Positions 1 to 7,469 of a stretch of DNA of 64,000 bases are shown piece after piece (position 1 is the first letter of the stretch; every line of letters begins with the position of its first letter). The stretch is from Arthrobacter sp. PGP41 (GTDB lineage: Bacteria > Actinomycetota > Actinomycetes > Actinomycetales > Micrococcaceae). Made by a program: the position numbers and the translations under genes. The notes below the pieces were generated by a model. The model ran no database searches, was not told where the DNA came from, and saw only the letters and a list, made by a program, of their open reading frames with translations. The stretch covers positions 1,798,001-1,862,000 of the forward strand of contig NZ_CP026514.1 in NCBI RefSeq assembly GCF_002953935.1. Direction: 5' to 3'.

Positions 1-1
1 T

Positions 2-895
2 GCCCGGATATGGATGAGCTACGAGAATACCTATCGAGAGGATGTTGCGCGCCTGGCTCTGCAGCATTCACTCGAGGAGCACGTAGAGATCGCGCGCGCA
101 TTTCCACTCAAGGACATGCGTGCGCGCGGGCTCATTTCGGGTAATCTCCGCAAGCCTGGTGAGGTCCTCATGGAACTGATGGCCTTCTTCCGGGTCGGAA
201 GCTTAGACGGGTTGAATGCGCGCACACAGCCCGTTCCCGCCTTCCGTCAGGCCTTGTCTCATAGCGTTGACCCGGGCGCAGTGCAGGTATGGCTCCGGTT
301 GATTGAGATGGAGTTGGAGCAGTCTGAACCCCTAGACGTGCCCTTCGACAGGGACATGCTTGAAGCGGTAATTCCGGACATACGCAAACTCTCGGCCGAC
401 TACCCGGAGGATTTTGGCGCCCGCTTGGTTCATCTGCTCGCTTCGGCTGGCGTCCGCTTGCTGTTCATCAACGACGTTCCTGGTGCGCGTGTTCATGGTT
501 GCACGCAGTGGTTTGGCGGGACTCCTGTGGTCACTCTGAGTACCCGCGGAAAAGACGATGGGAAGTTTTGGTTCACGCTCTTTCACGAAATCGGGCATGT
601 CCTTCGTCATGAGGGCAACAGAATGTTCATCCAGGCTGATTCTGGGAAACGGACCCCACATGAAGATGAAGCGGACGAGTTCGCACGCGATACGCTCATC
701 CCGCCCGAGTTCGTTCCTGAATTGCGAACGCTAAACTCCAAGACGAAGGTCCGCAGCTTCGCCCGTAGGATTGGGACATGCCCTGGTGTCGTCGTGGGAA
801 GGATGCACCGGGAACAAGTATGGGACTTCCGGTTCGGACAGGACCTATTTCAGAAGCTAGTGATCAGCGACGACGAAGAAGCCGAATCGTCATAG
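2..895 (+). CDS. HigA-like ImmA/IrrE metallopeptidase, 5' truncated
   Basis: The frame is open to the left edge of the window, so the true start lies outside; the first in-frame ATG is at 14. The visible 293 residues end in an ImmA/IrrE-type zinc metallopeptidase domain: HEIGH lies at about residues 191-195 counted from that ATG, followed by a conserved acidic stretch (EDEADEFARDTLIP) that supplies the third ligand. The N-terminal half resembles the linker of HigA-type antitoxins, in which an XRE helix-turn-helix precedes an ImmA/IrrE domain. That HTH would be upstream of the window. Family members act as antitoxins of RelE/HigB-like toxins or cleave HTH repressors. A possible toxin partner cannot be seen. 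A strong hairpin terminator follows the stop directly. Confidence 0.82.
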   Translation, partial: ARIWMSYENTYREDVARLALQHSLEEHVEIARAFPLKDMRARGLISGNLRKPGEVLMELMAFFRVGSLDGLNARTQPVPAFRQALSHSVDPGAVQVWLRLIEMELEQSEPLDVPFDRDMLEAVIPDIRKLSADYPEDFGARLVHLLASAGVRLLFINDVPGARVHGCTQWFGGTPVVTLSTRGKDDGKFWFTLFHEIGHVLRHEGNRMFIQADSGKRTPHEDEADEFARDTLIPPEFVPELRTLNSKTKVRSFARRIGTCPGVVVGRMHREQVWDFRFGQDLFQKLVISDDEEAESS

Positions 896-899
896 TCGA

Positions 900-954
900 A
901 AAACAGATGGAAGGCCAAGAGACCCCTTAGGTTTGCTGGCCTTCCATCTGTTTT
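900..954. terminator. Rho-independent, probably bidirectional terminator
   Basis: Perfect 18-bp arms (900-917 and 937-954) reading AAAACAGATGGAAGGCCA and its complement flank a 19-nt loop. The stem begins with an A-run and ends with TTTT, so it can stop transcription from either side. It begins 5 bases after the stop of the ImmA/IrrE gene. A second, weaker inverted repeat (CTAAAGC/GCTTTAG, 999-1005 and 1024-1030) follows it. Confidence 0.85.
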
Positions 955-1118
955 CCGCCAGTGCATAACCTGGATTTATACGACGGGGAACCGCCGGGCT
1001 AAAGCCTGCCCTAGGCGGGCAAAGCTTTAGGTACACGCCATAGCTGCACGACCCCTGATGCCGTAGACAAGATTTGTAGGCCTTTCCTGGCGCCATCGAC
1101 CATACGGGCCATCTTCGT

Positions 1119-1150
1119 GCCTCTGCTCTGGACATGTCCAGAGCAGAGGC
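1119..1150. repeat. Perfect 32-bp palindrome
   Basis: The half GCCTCTGCTCTGGACA is followed at once by its exact reverse complement, with no loop. It lies 87 bp before the ATG of the ImmA/IrrE-membrane protein-EspR-like operon. It is too long and too perfect for a typical operator. It may be a recombination or replication-slippage product, a protein-binding site, or a remnant of an element end. Confidence 0.85.
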
Positions 1151-1236
1151 GTTCAATTGAAGCTGTGGCGCCTGACGCGCCGCGGTGGCTGCTCAATGGG
1201 AGTCACCACTCGCTGTCCGCTGCGAGGAGGGGCGGT

Positions 1237-1725
1237 ATGGACCAGCAAAAATCGCAAGAACAGGGCCCAGCTCAGGTTGCGGCCGAGGCATTCGTATCAC
1301 TGCGGCTACCGAGCCACCTGACGCTGGAGAGGCTCATCGTAATCGTGGCCGCCCGACGACGGCGTCGAATCGAGATCGAAGCCACAACGATCCTCAACGG
1401 CACTTCCGTTTGCGGTCTCTGGTTATCGACGGATACCCGGGAAATCATCCTGCACGCCGTCACCGACTCAGCGCTCCATAGGCAGCAGTTCATCCTTCAT
1501 GAACTTGGACATATGATCCTGCGCCACGACGAGTTGGGAATTTCCTCCGACTATGCAGCAAGCCTCTTCCCGAACCTTGACGGAGAAATGGTGTCACGAG
1601 CTTTGGCACGGAGCAGCTTCGTCGACGATCTTGAGGCCGCAGCTGAGACTCTCGCAGATCTTCTTGCCGGCGCTATCCGCGACAGCACCATGGAGCCAAG
1701 GTCATTCGAGCAGGTTTTCGGGTGA
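1237..1725 (+). CDS. ImmA/IrrE family metallopeptidase (small form)
   Basis: A 162-residue protein. I chose ATG 1237 because AGGAGG at 1225-1230 sits 6 bases before it; a longer reading frame from 1117 starts inside the 32-bp palindrome. The zinc motif HELGH lies near residue 93-97 (QFILHELGHMILRH) and is followed by a helical C-terminus with many acidic residues. The family cleaves or destabilises HTH repressors, as ImmA does to ImmR in ICEBs1. The stop overlaps the GTG of the following membrane protein by 4 bases. The arrangement of ImmA-like protease, membrane protein and HTH protein recurs in actinobacteria, and suggests the protease acts on the EspR-like regulator encoded two genes later. 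That last step is inference. Confidence 0.82.
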   Translation: MDQQKSQEQGPAQVAAEAFVSLRLPSHLTLERLIVIVAARRRRRIEIEATTILNGTSVCGLWLSTDTREIILHAVTDSALHRQQFILHELGHMILRHDELGISSDYAASLFPNLDGEMVSRALARSSFVDDLEAAAETLADLLAGAIRDSTMEPRSFEQVFG

Positions 1726-2759
1726 TCCAGGCAGTCACGGCTGCGGTCATCTGGGGCCTCGTTCTGTGCTTGCTGCCCGGCGCGCGCACGAGGAAAGACC
1801 ACAGCATCCTCGTTGCCGCCGTTGCGATTGCAACCGCGCTCTCCCTGAATGTCGATCCAATCTATCTCGCGGGTGATCAAGCCCTCGGCGGCCACAACCT
1901 CCTGGATCTTTTCGCGAACATTTTGATGGTCGTGGGAATCTACTTCCTTTCCCAGGCGATCCTCCGTGCTGCAGAACTTAACGATGCACCTGCGCGCAGA
2001 GACCGTCGCGGCCTCCTAATCTTGGGGCTGGTCGCCGTGGGGCTGGTCCTTGCATTCCTCCGCATTGAGGCGCCGGCGTCCTCAACCAAATTCATGTTGG
2101 ATTACGGGGACCAGCCTGCTGCCGCCCTCTATTCCACGATCCAGTTTGTTTACATCGGGATTGTCATCGGCATCACCGGATACGTGTGCTTTAGATTCCG
2201 ACGGCGGATGGCTGCTTCCTACTTTCGCGTCGCCTTCACCCTCATCGGCATGGGGTGCTTGCTGGCTCTCGTCGTAGTGTTCTCAGTTTTGGGGATGAAC
2301 CTAGCCCATCTTTTCGGAGACCAGTCGACCATGCAGCAGTTGGGGGCTATATACGACACCAGCTTTGTCGGGGCCATGTTGTTCCTGTGTGCCGGACTTG
2401 CCCTGCCGCCAGTAGCGCGCCGAATCGTTCAACGAACGCAACAGAGGACCCAGGCTGGCTTGCTAGAAGACCTCAGATCCACCTGGGAAAAAGCGACAGC
2501 TACCCGCAAGGATGGACGTCTGGCGACACCCGCTGGAGTCATCGAGCGGGGAGACCCAGAGACGCGGAGACTTCATCGGATGCTCGTCGAGATCGAGGAT
2601 GCTCTCCTGATGGATCCCGCTGCTTCTAGGTTGCTGGATGAGGCTGATTTTCAAACATTGACTCGAACAGAGAATTACCTCGCTTCCCATAGGGACTCAC
2701 AGAGTGGTCGATTGGGCATGGCGCGATGGGGGAGGGGGAAGAACCGAAGTGGCATATGA
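1722..2759 (+). CDS. Polytopic membrane protein, MAB_1171c-like
   Basis: 345 residues starting at GTG 1722, which overlaps the upstream stop (GTGA). Roughly the first 230 residues hold about seven hydrophobic segments with short, often charged loops (for example RTRKDH and RFRRR). The remaining 110 residues are soluble and rich in Arg, Glu and Gln, probably helical and cytoplasmic. The pattern matches the actinobacterial 'MAB_1171c family putative transporter' proteins, which are typically found beside ImmA/IrrE and XRE genes; no transport substrate is established. A sensor or membrane anchor role for the protease/HTH pair is equally plausible. Its 3' end overlaps the EspR-like gene by 11 bases. 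Confidence 0.62.
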   Translation: MIQAVTAAVIWGLVLCLLPGARTRKDHSILVAAVAIATALSLNVDPIYLAGDQALGGHNLLDLFANILMVVGIYFLSQAILRAAELNDAPARRDRRGLLILGLVAVGLVLAFLRIEAPASSTKFMLDYGDQPAAALYSTIQFVYIGIVIGITGYVCFRFRRRMAASYFRVAFTLIGMGCLLALVVVFSVLGMNLAHLFGDQSTMQQLGAIYDTSFVGAMLFLCAGLALPPVARRIVQRTQQRTQAGLLEDLRSTWEKATATRKDGRLATPAGVIERGDPETRRLHRMLVEIEDALLMDPAASRLLDEADFQTLTRTENYLASHRDSQSGRLGMARWGRGKNRSGI

Positions 2760-3192
2760 TGCCGTAGAACCCTCGGAGTCGCCGCAGGCCAGGCTCGCTC
2801 GCAAGATCAATCTCTTGCTGGATTTGTATGAGTCCCGAGGAACAGGGCCCTTGTCCTACAGGGAAGTCAGCGAAGCAATGTCGCAACATGGCACGCCGTT
2901 GTCGAGGTCACGATGGGCCTACATGCGGAGCGGTGACAGCTCCCTGGCTATGGACCAGGATCTGCTGCAGAACCTTGCGGCATTCTTCGGCGTGGATCGC
3001 CGATACCTTCTGGATGACTCAACAGAGATACCCGAACTAGTGGAAGCCCAACTCAACCTCCTTAGGTCGATGCGGGAGGCTCGCGTGAAAAATTTCGCAG
3101 CAAGGCAATTGCAGGACTTGTCTCCCGAGACGCTGGCGCGACTTAGGGAGGTCATTGACAAGCATGTCAGGAGCGAAGATGAGGGCTCCTAA
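2749..3192 (+). CDS. EspR-like helix-turn-helix regulator
   Basis: I set the start at GTG 2749, preceded by the purine-rich GGGGGAGGGGGAAG at about 2728-2741 and overlapping the upstream stop; the product is 147 residues. A longer GTG start at 2704 would add 15 residues. The N-terminal part (LARKINLLLDLY...YREVSEAM...LSRSRWAYMRSG) and the following NLAAFFGVDRRYLLDD segment match the XRE-type HTH layout of mycobacterial EspR. The C-terminal helices (LRSMREARVKNFAARQ...LSPETLARLREVI) correspond to the EspR dimerisation region. EspR is a nucleoid-associated regulator. Here the protein is the likely DNA-binding output of the ImmA/membrane protein operon. A paralogue lies at 4777. Confidence 0.8.
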   Translation: MAYDAVEPSESPQARLARKINLLLDLYESRGTGPLSYREVSEAMSQHGTPLSRSRWAYMRSGDSSLAMDQDLLQNLAAFFGVDRRYLLDDSTEIPELVEAQLNLLRSMREARVKNFAARQLQDLSPETLARLREVIDKHVRSEDEGS

Positions 3193-4354
3193 AGCGCTGG
3201 GCCCGCTAGCCCTTGCAGCTGTATGTGCATCTTCAATAACGATCCTCGGCGCCGCCTACTTTGCGCGCCGGGTGGTGGTGCCGAGCACGACACGTCGGGA
3301 GGATCTTTCCATCAGGCAAGTCTTCTCCGGCGAGGATGGATCCCTGAGGATTGAACTGCCAGCGACCCCGTTAACGAGAGCGCCTGGCCGATACAGCTTG
3401 TGGTTCGGCAACGGCAAGGGCCACGCCTGCATCGGTCCTGTCGTAGACGAAAAGACGAATAAGGGAACAGTGACTCGGCTCGTGGAGCGAGTCGACTCCG
3501 GCGACCTGCACGCTGCTACCGCCGGCATCTGGAGCGGGTACGCGTACTCGAAACCCGAGCAACTGGGCCTGCCTTTTGAGGACGTGGAAATTCAGGTCGA
3601 CGGAGGTATGGCGCCTGCATGGAAATTCGCGCCCACGGCCGCCGGTCCGGTGTCATCGACATGGGCCATCCACGCGCATGGAATGGGTGGAAAACGAGCC
3701 GGCGCCCTTCGCGGTGTTCCTGTTGCGAGCAGACTCGGCATCACCTCGCTGGTCGTGTCGTTCCGGAACGACGGCGAAGCGCCGCCGTCGAACGATTCCC
3801 GGTATTCCTTGGGCCAGAATGAGTGGCTGGATGTTGAAGCGGCCATTGCGTACGCGGTGGGCCACGGCGCTGAGCGGCTGGTATTGTTCGGATGGTCTCT
3901 TGGCGGTTCCATGGCTCTGCGTGCAGCAAATCTCTCAGCCCATTCTGATCGGATCATCGGCCTGGTGCTCGTGGCTCCCGTCCTGGATTGGGCCGAGACT
4001 CTAACGTCTAACGGGAGTGCCAGTGGATTGCCTAAAGCTATCGCCAAGGCTGGGCTGAGTTTGTTGGGTTCGAATGCGGGCCGCTGGGCTACGGGCCTCA
4101 AGCAATCCATTGACCTCTCCGCACTGGACTGGGTAACCCGCGCTGGCGACCTCAGGACGCCGACCCTCATATTGCATGGGATCGTCGACAAATCGACACC
4201 GGTCGCGGTCTCTGAACGATTCGCCGAGCTACGACCCGACCTTGTTCAGTTGGTTCTCTTCGATGTTCCTGGGCATTCACTCGAGTGGAACGCCGATACC
4301 GAGAAGTGGGAGTCGTCCATTGCGCGCTTCCTGAAATCGCTGCCCGCTGACTGA
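3179..4354 (+). CDS. Membrane-anchored alpha/beta hydrolase
   Basis: I chose ATG 3179 (391 residues) because AGGAG at 3169-3173 precedes it; the frame also has an earlier start at 3155. An N-terminal hydrophobic segment (about residues 8-28) looks like a signal anchor. The nucleophile elbow GWSLGG places Ser near residue 239, the acid is probably Asp in GIVDKSTP (near 336), and His lies in VPGHSLEW (near 363). HAHGMGGK near 165 fits the oxyanion region. The gene overlaps the EspR-like stop, so it is translated as the fourth member of the operon. The substrate is unknown; ester or peptide hydrolysis at the outer face of the membrane is expected. Its 3' end overlaps an opposite-strand winged-helix gene. 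Confidence 0.8.
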   Translation: MRAPKALGPLALAAVCASSITILGAAYFARRVVVPSTTRREDLSIRQVFSGEDGSLRIELPATPLTRAPGRYSLWFGNGKGHACIGPVVDEKTNKGTVTRLVERVDSGDLHAATAGIWSGYAYSKPEQLGLPFEDVEIQVDGGMAPAWKFAPTAAGPVSSTWAIHAHGMGGKRAGALRGVPVASRLGITSLVVSFRNDGEAPPSNDSRYSLGQNEWLDVEAAIAYAVGHGAERLVLFGWSLGGSMALRAANLSAHSDRIIGLVLVAPVLDWAETLTSNGSASGLPKAIAKAGLSLLGSNAGRWATGLKQSIDLSALDWVTRAGDLRTPTLILHGIVDKSTPVAVSERFAELRPDLVQLVLFDVPGHSLEWNADTEKWESSIARFLKSLPAD

Positions 4355-4593
4355 AACGTGGCCGCAAGGTCCGTAAGTTCCCTTTCGACCTCATCCGGCT
4401 GCGCTTCATACTTTTCCGAACCGAGGATCACTATCCCTGCCTCGCATAGAAGACTCAGGTGTTTGCGGACAGAGGAAGCAGAAATGGTGAGGGCTGCTGC
4501 GACCTCACGGCAGGTGGCCGGGCCATGGGTGATCAAATAGCGAATAAGGCGACTTCGCGTCCGGTTCATCAAGATGTTCGCCATGGAGACCAC
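4246..4593 (-). CDS. ArsR-like winged-helix regulator
   Basis: About 115 residues from ATG 4593; a second in-frame ATG at 4584 is also possible. The first 75 residues form a winged helix-turn-helix: RSRLIRYLITHGPATCREVAAAL, then SASSVRKHLSLLCEAGIVILG as recognition helix and wing. The C-terminal third has no recognisable domain and lies antisense to the last 109 bp of the hydrolase gene, an unusual overlap. It is divergent from the EspR-like gene at 4777, and a perfect 9-bp inverted repeat lies between them. A similar gene lies at 5318-5641. Confidence 0.68.
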   Translation of the reverse strand: MVSMANILMNRTRSRLIRYLITHGPATCREVAAALTISASSVRKHLSLLCEAGIVILGSEKYEAQPDEVERELTDLAATFQSAGSDFRKRAMDDSHFSVSAFHSSECPGTSKRTN

Positions 4594-4624
4594 AATCAGG
4601 TGACGAGGGAATCTCTTGTGGCCC

Positions 4625-4644
4625 GCTGTAGACGGGTCTACAGC
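4625..4644. promoter_or_regulatory. Candidate operator, 9-bp inverted repeat
   Basis: GCTGTAGAC-GG-GTCTACAGC is a perfect inverted repeat midway between the divergent winged-helix gene (start 4593) and the EspR-like gene (start 4777). Size and position fit a dimeric regulator controlling both genes. Which protein binds is not visible from sequence. Confidence 0.55.
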
Positions 4645-4776
4645 AAAACGATACGCTCATCCACATACGGATGGAAGGACGAAGGCCCGCTTATTGCACG
4701 TGGGGTTGGCTAAGGCAATACTGGGCACAATTAGTGACTCGCTGACGGAAGTCATGTCTGGTCTGGGAGGTGAAGC

Positions 4777-5286
4777 GTGTCTGGAGGCGACGAAGGTCTC
4801 GAAGGCGCGGAACTGTCTCCCAAAGCCGAACTTGCACGCCGCCTCAACCTGCTGCTCGACGTCGTTGTTGCAGAGCGAGGACAACCCGTCACGTTCCGCG
4901 AAGTCCAGCAAAAGCTGGCGGATAAGGGCATCAAGCTTTCCAGAGCCCGCTGGTTCTACATGAAGGACGGCACAGGCAGGCTGGTGAGCGACCCGGCGCT
5001 ACTGGGCGCCCTGTGCGACATCTTCAATGTGGATCCGGCATATCTGCTAGGCAGCGAGGACGCAGACCTGCCCGAGCGCATTGATTCCCAGCTTGAGTTT
5101 GTGAAATCTCTCCGCGCTGCGAGGGTGAAGACGTTCGCGGCGCGGACCCTCGGTGACGTGTCGCCCGAGACGCTTCGGGCGATCACAGAGTACTTGAATA
5201 AGGACATCAGCCGTCGGCCAGAAGGGGAGAGGGCCGAGGTCAGTCCGCAATTGGACGCGGATGAGGGGCCGGGGCGCGCAGACTAA
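4777..5286 (+). CDS. EspR-like helix-turn-helix regulator, second copy
   Basis: 169 residues from GTG 4777, with GGGAGG at 4765-4770 six bases upstream. It is colinear with the product at 2749: ARRLNLLLDVVVAERG, YREV-like FREVQQKLADKGIKLSRARWFYMKDG, then LCDIFNVDPAYLLG, LRAARVKTFAARTLGDVSPETLRAI. It has a longer, acidic, low-complexity tail of about 25 residues. The two copies differ clearly, so they are not a recent duplication. It stands alone, next to winged-helix genes on the other strand, and may regulate the sigma factor or transfer operon downstream. Confidence 0.78.
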   Translation: MSGGDEGLEGAELSPKAELARRLNLLLDVVVAERGQPVTFREVQQKLADKGIKLSRARWFYMKDGTGRLVSDPALLGALCDIFNVDPAYLLGSEDADLPERIDSQLEFVKSLRAARVKTFAARTLGDVSPETLRAITEYLNKDISRRPEGERAEVSPQLDADEGPGRAD

Positions 5287-5317
5287 ACGTCGGGGTCATC
5301 TTTCCAACCCACTGCGG

Positions 5318-5641
5318 CTACTTTTCCAGCAAGTACTTAAGGTGAGCGTCGAGCAGCTCCTTAATCCGGACAGGGTTCGCCGAATACCGCGGTGACCGTC
5401 CGTGCCTACGTCCAGGCTCGACGTCGACCATCACCACGCCTGCCTCTTCGAGCGCGGCCAGATGCTTGGCCACGCTGGGATCGCCCGCGCTGACAGCAGA
5501 GACGATGTCTCCGCGCGTCGCAGGCCCAGTGGCCGTGAGGAATCGAAGGATTTCGTTTCGCGCCCGGTTGCCGAAGGTTGCGACGGCAGCCTCGACGTCG
5601 GCCGACCAGGCGGCGTCGTGGGGTTGCGTAATTCTCGGCAT
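5318..5641 (-). CDS. ArsR-like winged-helix regulator, second copy
   Basis: 107 residues from ATG 5641; GGAAG lies about 10 bases upstream. The HTH core reads FGNRARNEILRFLTATGPATRGDIVSAV, then PSVAKHLAALEEAGVVMVDVE, followed by a basic wing (GRRHGRSPRYS). The ISLT-type Cys metal ligands of metal-sensing ArsR proteins are absent, so it is unlikely to sense metals. It is divergent from the sigma-like gene at 5828; the 186 bp between them are AT-rich and include AATTAT...ATAATT at about 5701-5720, a likely promoter/operator zone. Confidence 0.75.
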   Translation of the reverse strand: MPRITQPHDAAWSADVEAAVATFGNRARNEILRFLTATGPATRGDIVSAVSAGDPSVAKHLAALEEAGVVMVDVEPGRRHGRSPRYSANPVRIKELLDAHLKYLLEK

Positions 5642-5827
5642 ACGGCCATTCTTCCCGAATGCATCGCAAAAAGTAAGAACAGCACTCTTGACGATACTTT
5701 AATTATCTTCGACAATAATTCTTGTAGCTTCTTCTGATCGTTGTTGGATCTCCGCATCCACTAACTGGGGTGGCCGTTTGCGCAACTCTGCGAACTACTC
5801 GATCTGAACAGTCAAAGCGGTGAAGCC

Positions 5828-6727
5828 ATGGAAATTGAAGCCAAGGCATATCAATCCACAAAGGGAACAGAGACGGTCGCTGACGTTGATGTCTCATTGC
5901 GAAGCGCACCTCCGCCGGGAGAACCCGTCATCCAGATCGATCGAATCATGGTCGCGGTTGATGGGGTGCACCGTTACGTCACTTCCCGGCTCGCGCGGAT
6001 CGGGCGATCCTGCGATGTGGACGATGTCATGCAGGACATCCGGGTCGCCATTTGGGACGGGGTTGCGCGGGGACGCTACCGGGAGCTGCCCGGCATCCCG
6101 TTTGAAGCGTGGGTCCAAGGTGTCTGCAATAAGATCTGGGCTGCCCATATCCGGCGCGAGCTTAGCCATCAAACGTTGCCCTTGCTTGTTGACTTCACGA
6201 CGACGGAAAGCTCACCGGAGCTTCTTGCTGTCGTCCATGCCGGTGCGGCAGGAAGCGACGTCGAGAACTATGTTGATCAGGCCTGGGCACACGCCATGCT
6301 GGGCCTGGTCCAGCGCAGCGTCAGTGAGGAAACTTGGAGGCTTGCCGTATCCAGCCTTACGGGGCCGAGGCATTACGGACCTCCGTCTCCCAAGGATCGG
6401 CGTCGGTGGCATGCCGTAACGGTCGTTCGGCAGACGGCCAGAACGATCAACACGGCATTGAACTGCCACCCCGAACCCGGATTAGGTATCGACGACCTCT
6501 GCCGGTGTGCTGCCAACTGCCTTCCCACAAACGTCCTCAGGAGCGTCGCGGAGACCATAGTCCGTCCGGGGCTGCGAGGACTGGATAGGTCCGTACAGAT
6601 GGCTGCTCTTGCCTCTGAGCTCGGCGTTACAGAGAGATATATCGCGGTGAATATCGGATTTGCCCGGCAGCTGTACCAGGCAGCTTGGCGTGTGCTTCAG
6701 CACGAAGTGAATAGACCGGCTGTTTGA
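5828..6727 (+). CDS. Sigma-70-like RNA polymerase sigma factor
   Basis: 299 residues from ATG 5828. Residues about 45-110 fit sigma region 2: VHRYVTSRLARIG, DVDDVMQDIRVAIWDG and the aromatic stretch FEAWVQGVCNKIWAAHIRREL. A distal helical segment near 265-290 (VQMAALASELGVTERYIAVNIGFARQLYQ) resembles region 4. The middle is longer than in standard ECF factors. Such sigma-like genes recur at the head of conjugation clusters on actinobacterial plasmids. It precedes the transfer genes with only a 28-bp gap to the next start, so it may be cotranscribed and drive the cluster. That role is inferred. Confidence 0.72.
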   Translation: MEIEAKAYQSTKGTETVADVDVSLRSAPPPGEPVIQIDRIMVAVDGVHRYVTSRLARIGRSCDVDDVMQDIRVAIWDGVARGRYRELPGIPFEAWVQGVCNKIWAAHIRRELSHQTLPLLVDFTTTESSPELLAVVHAGAAGSDVENYVDQAWAHAMLGLVQRSVSEETWRLAVSSLTGPRHYGPPSPKDRRRWHAVTVVRQTARTINTALNCHPEPGLGIDDLCRCAANCLPTNVLRSVAETIVRPGLRGLDRSVQMAALASELGVTERYIAVNIGFARQLYQAAWRVLQHEVNRPAV

Positions 6728-6755
6728 GCCATGGTGTCCTTCGCCGGAGTTGGCT

Positions 6756-7469
6756 GTGAATTGGTTCCGTAAAGTTGACCGCCGGGCGAGGCTGGCGGCA
6801 GGGCTGGTTGCCCTGCTCATGATTGGTGGGGTCTTTCTGCTTTGGCCTGCCGATGGCCTCAGCGGACCGGTCCCGCCGACCACGTCCGGCACTGCGCCTG
6901 CAACGACGATGCCATCAGGCACTTCCACTGCACCAGGTAGCACGTCCCGTGTTCCTGACGGGCCGCTCGTCACGGCGGAGGCAACGCCGGATGGTTTGCC
7001 ACGTACCCTCGATCACCGAGCGCTCGCTGTAGCGGCAGCAAAGGGAATCTATAGCTGGGACAGCCGTTCGTCGTCGTACTCGGATGTATATACCAGGGTG
7101 CGGTCCTGGTGGGAGTTGCTTCCCGATGGATCCAATCCCTTATCTGTACTGGTTCGGGAGTTTGAAGGGACTGGCGTGACGGCGGGGACGTTCACCACCC
7201 TGGCAGACCAGTCCGCTCGCCGAATCGGCACCGCTGAGTCCCTGCGCTGCGATCTCGAGTTGGCCAAAGTTCAGGAGTATCCGGCCCCGTGGGAGGGCCT
7301 TCACGTATGCACGGTGACGGTGCAAGTTGTGGACGAGTCTAATAACGGCAAAAGTGCCTTTGCGGCACCCGTCACGGTGATGGTCAACTGTCCTCCTGCG
7401 ACCACTGCTCCGTCTGGGCGCTGCGCCATGGTTGCCTTCTACGCGACCCCAGAGAGAATCGTCTACTAG
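6756..7469 (+). CDS. Membrane-anchored conjugation protein (TcpC/VirB8-like)
   Basis: I chose GTG 6756 because GGAG at 6746-6749 precedes it by 6 bases; TTG 6750 is an in-frame alternative. The 237-residue product has basic residues, one transmembrane helix (LAAGLVALLMIGGVFLLW), a Pro/Thr/Ser-rich linker, then a roughly 140-residue extracytoplasmic domain with three Cys residues. Size, topology and position before the cell-wall hydrolase suggest a transfer channel component of the TcpC/VirB8 kind, but no diagnostic motif is visible. Its stop shares the last base with the start of the next gene. Confidence 0.6.
   Translation: MNWFRKVDRRARLAAGLVALLMIGGVFLLWPADGLSGPVPPTTSGTAPATTMPSGTSTAPGSTSRVPDGPLVTAEATPDGLPRTLDHRALAVAAAKGIYSWDSRSSSYSDVYTRVRSWWELLPDGSNPLSVLVREFEGTGVTAGTFTTLADQSARRIGTAESLRCDLELAKVQEYPAPWEGLHVCTVTVQVVDESNNGKSAFAAPVTVMVNCPPATTAPSGRCAMVAFYATPERIVY

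Noticed and set aside
1117..1236. N-terminal extension of the ImmA/IrrE frame
   Set aside because: It begins inside the 32-bp palindrome with no ribosome binding site, while ATG 1237 has an ideal AGGAGG.
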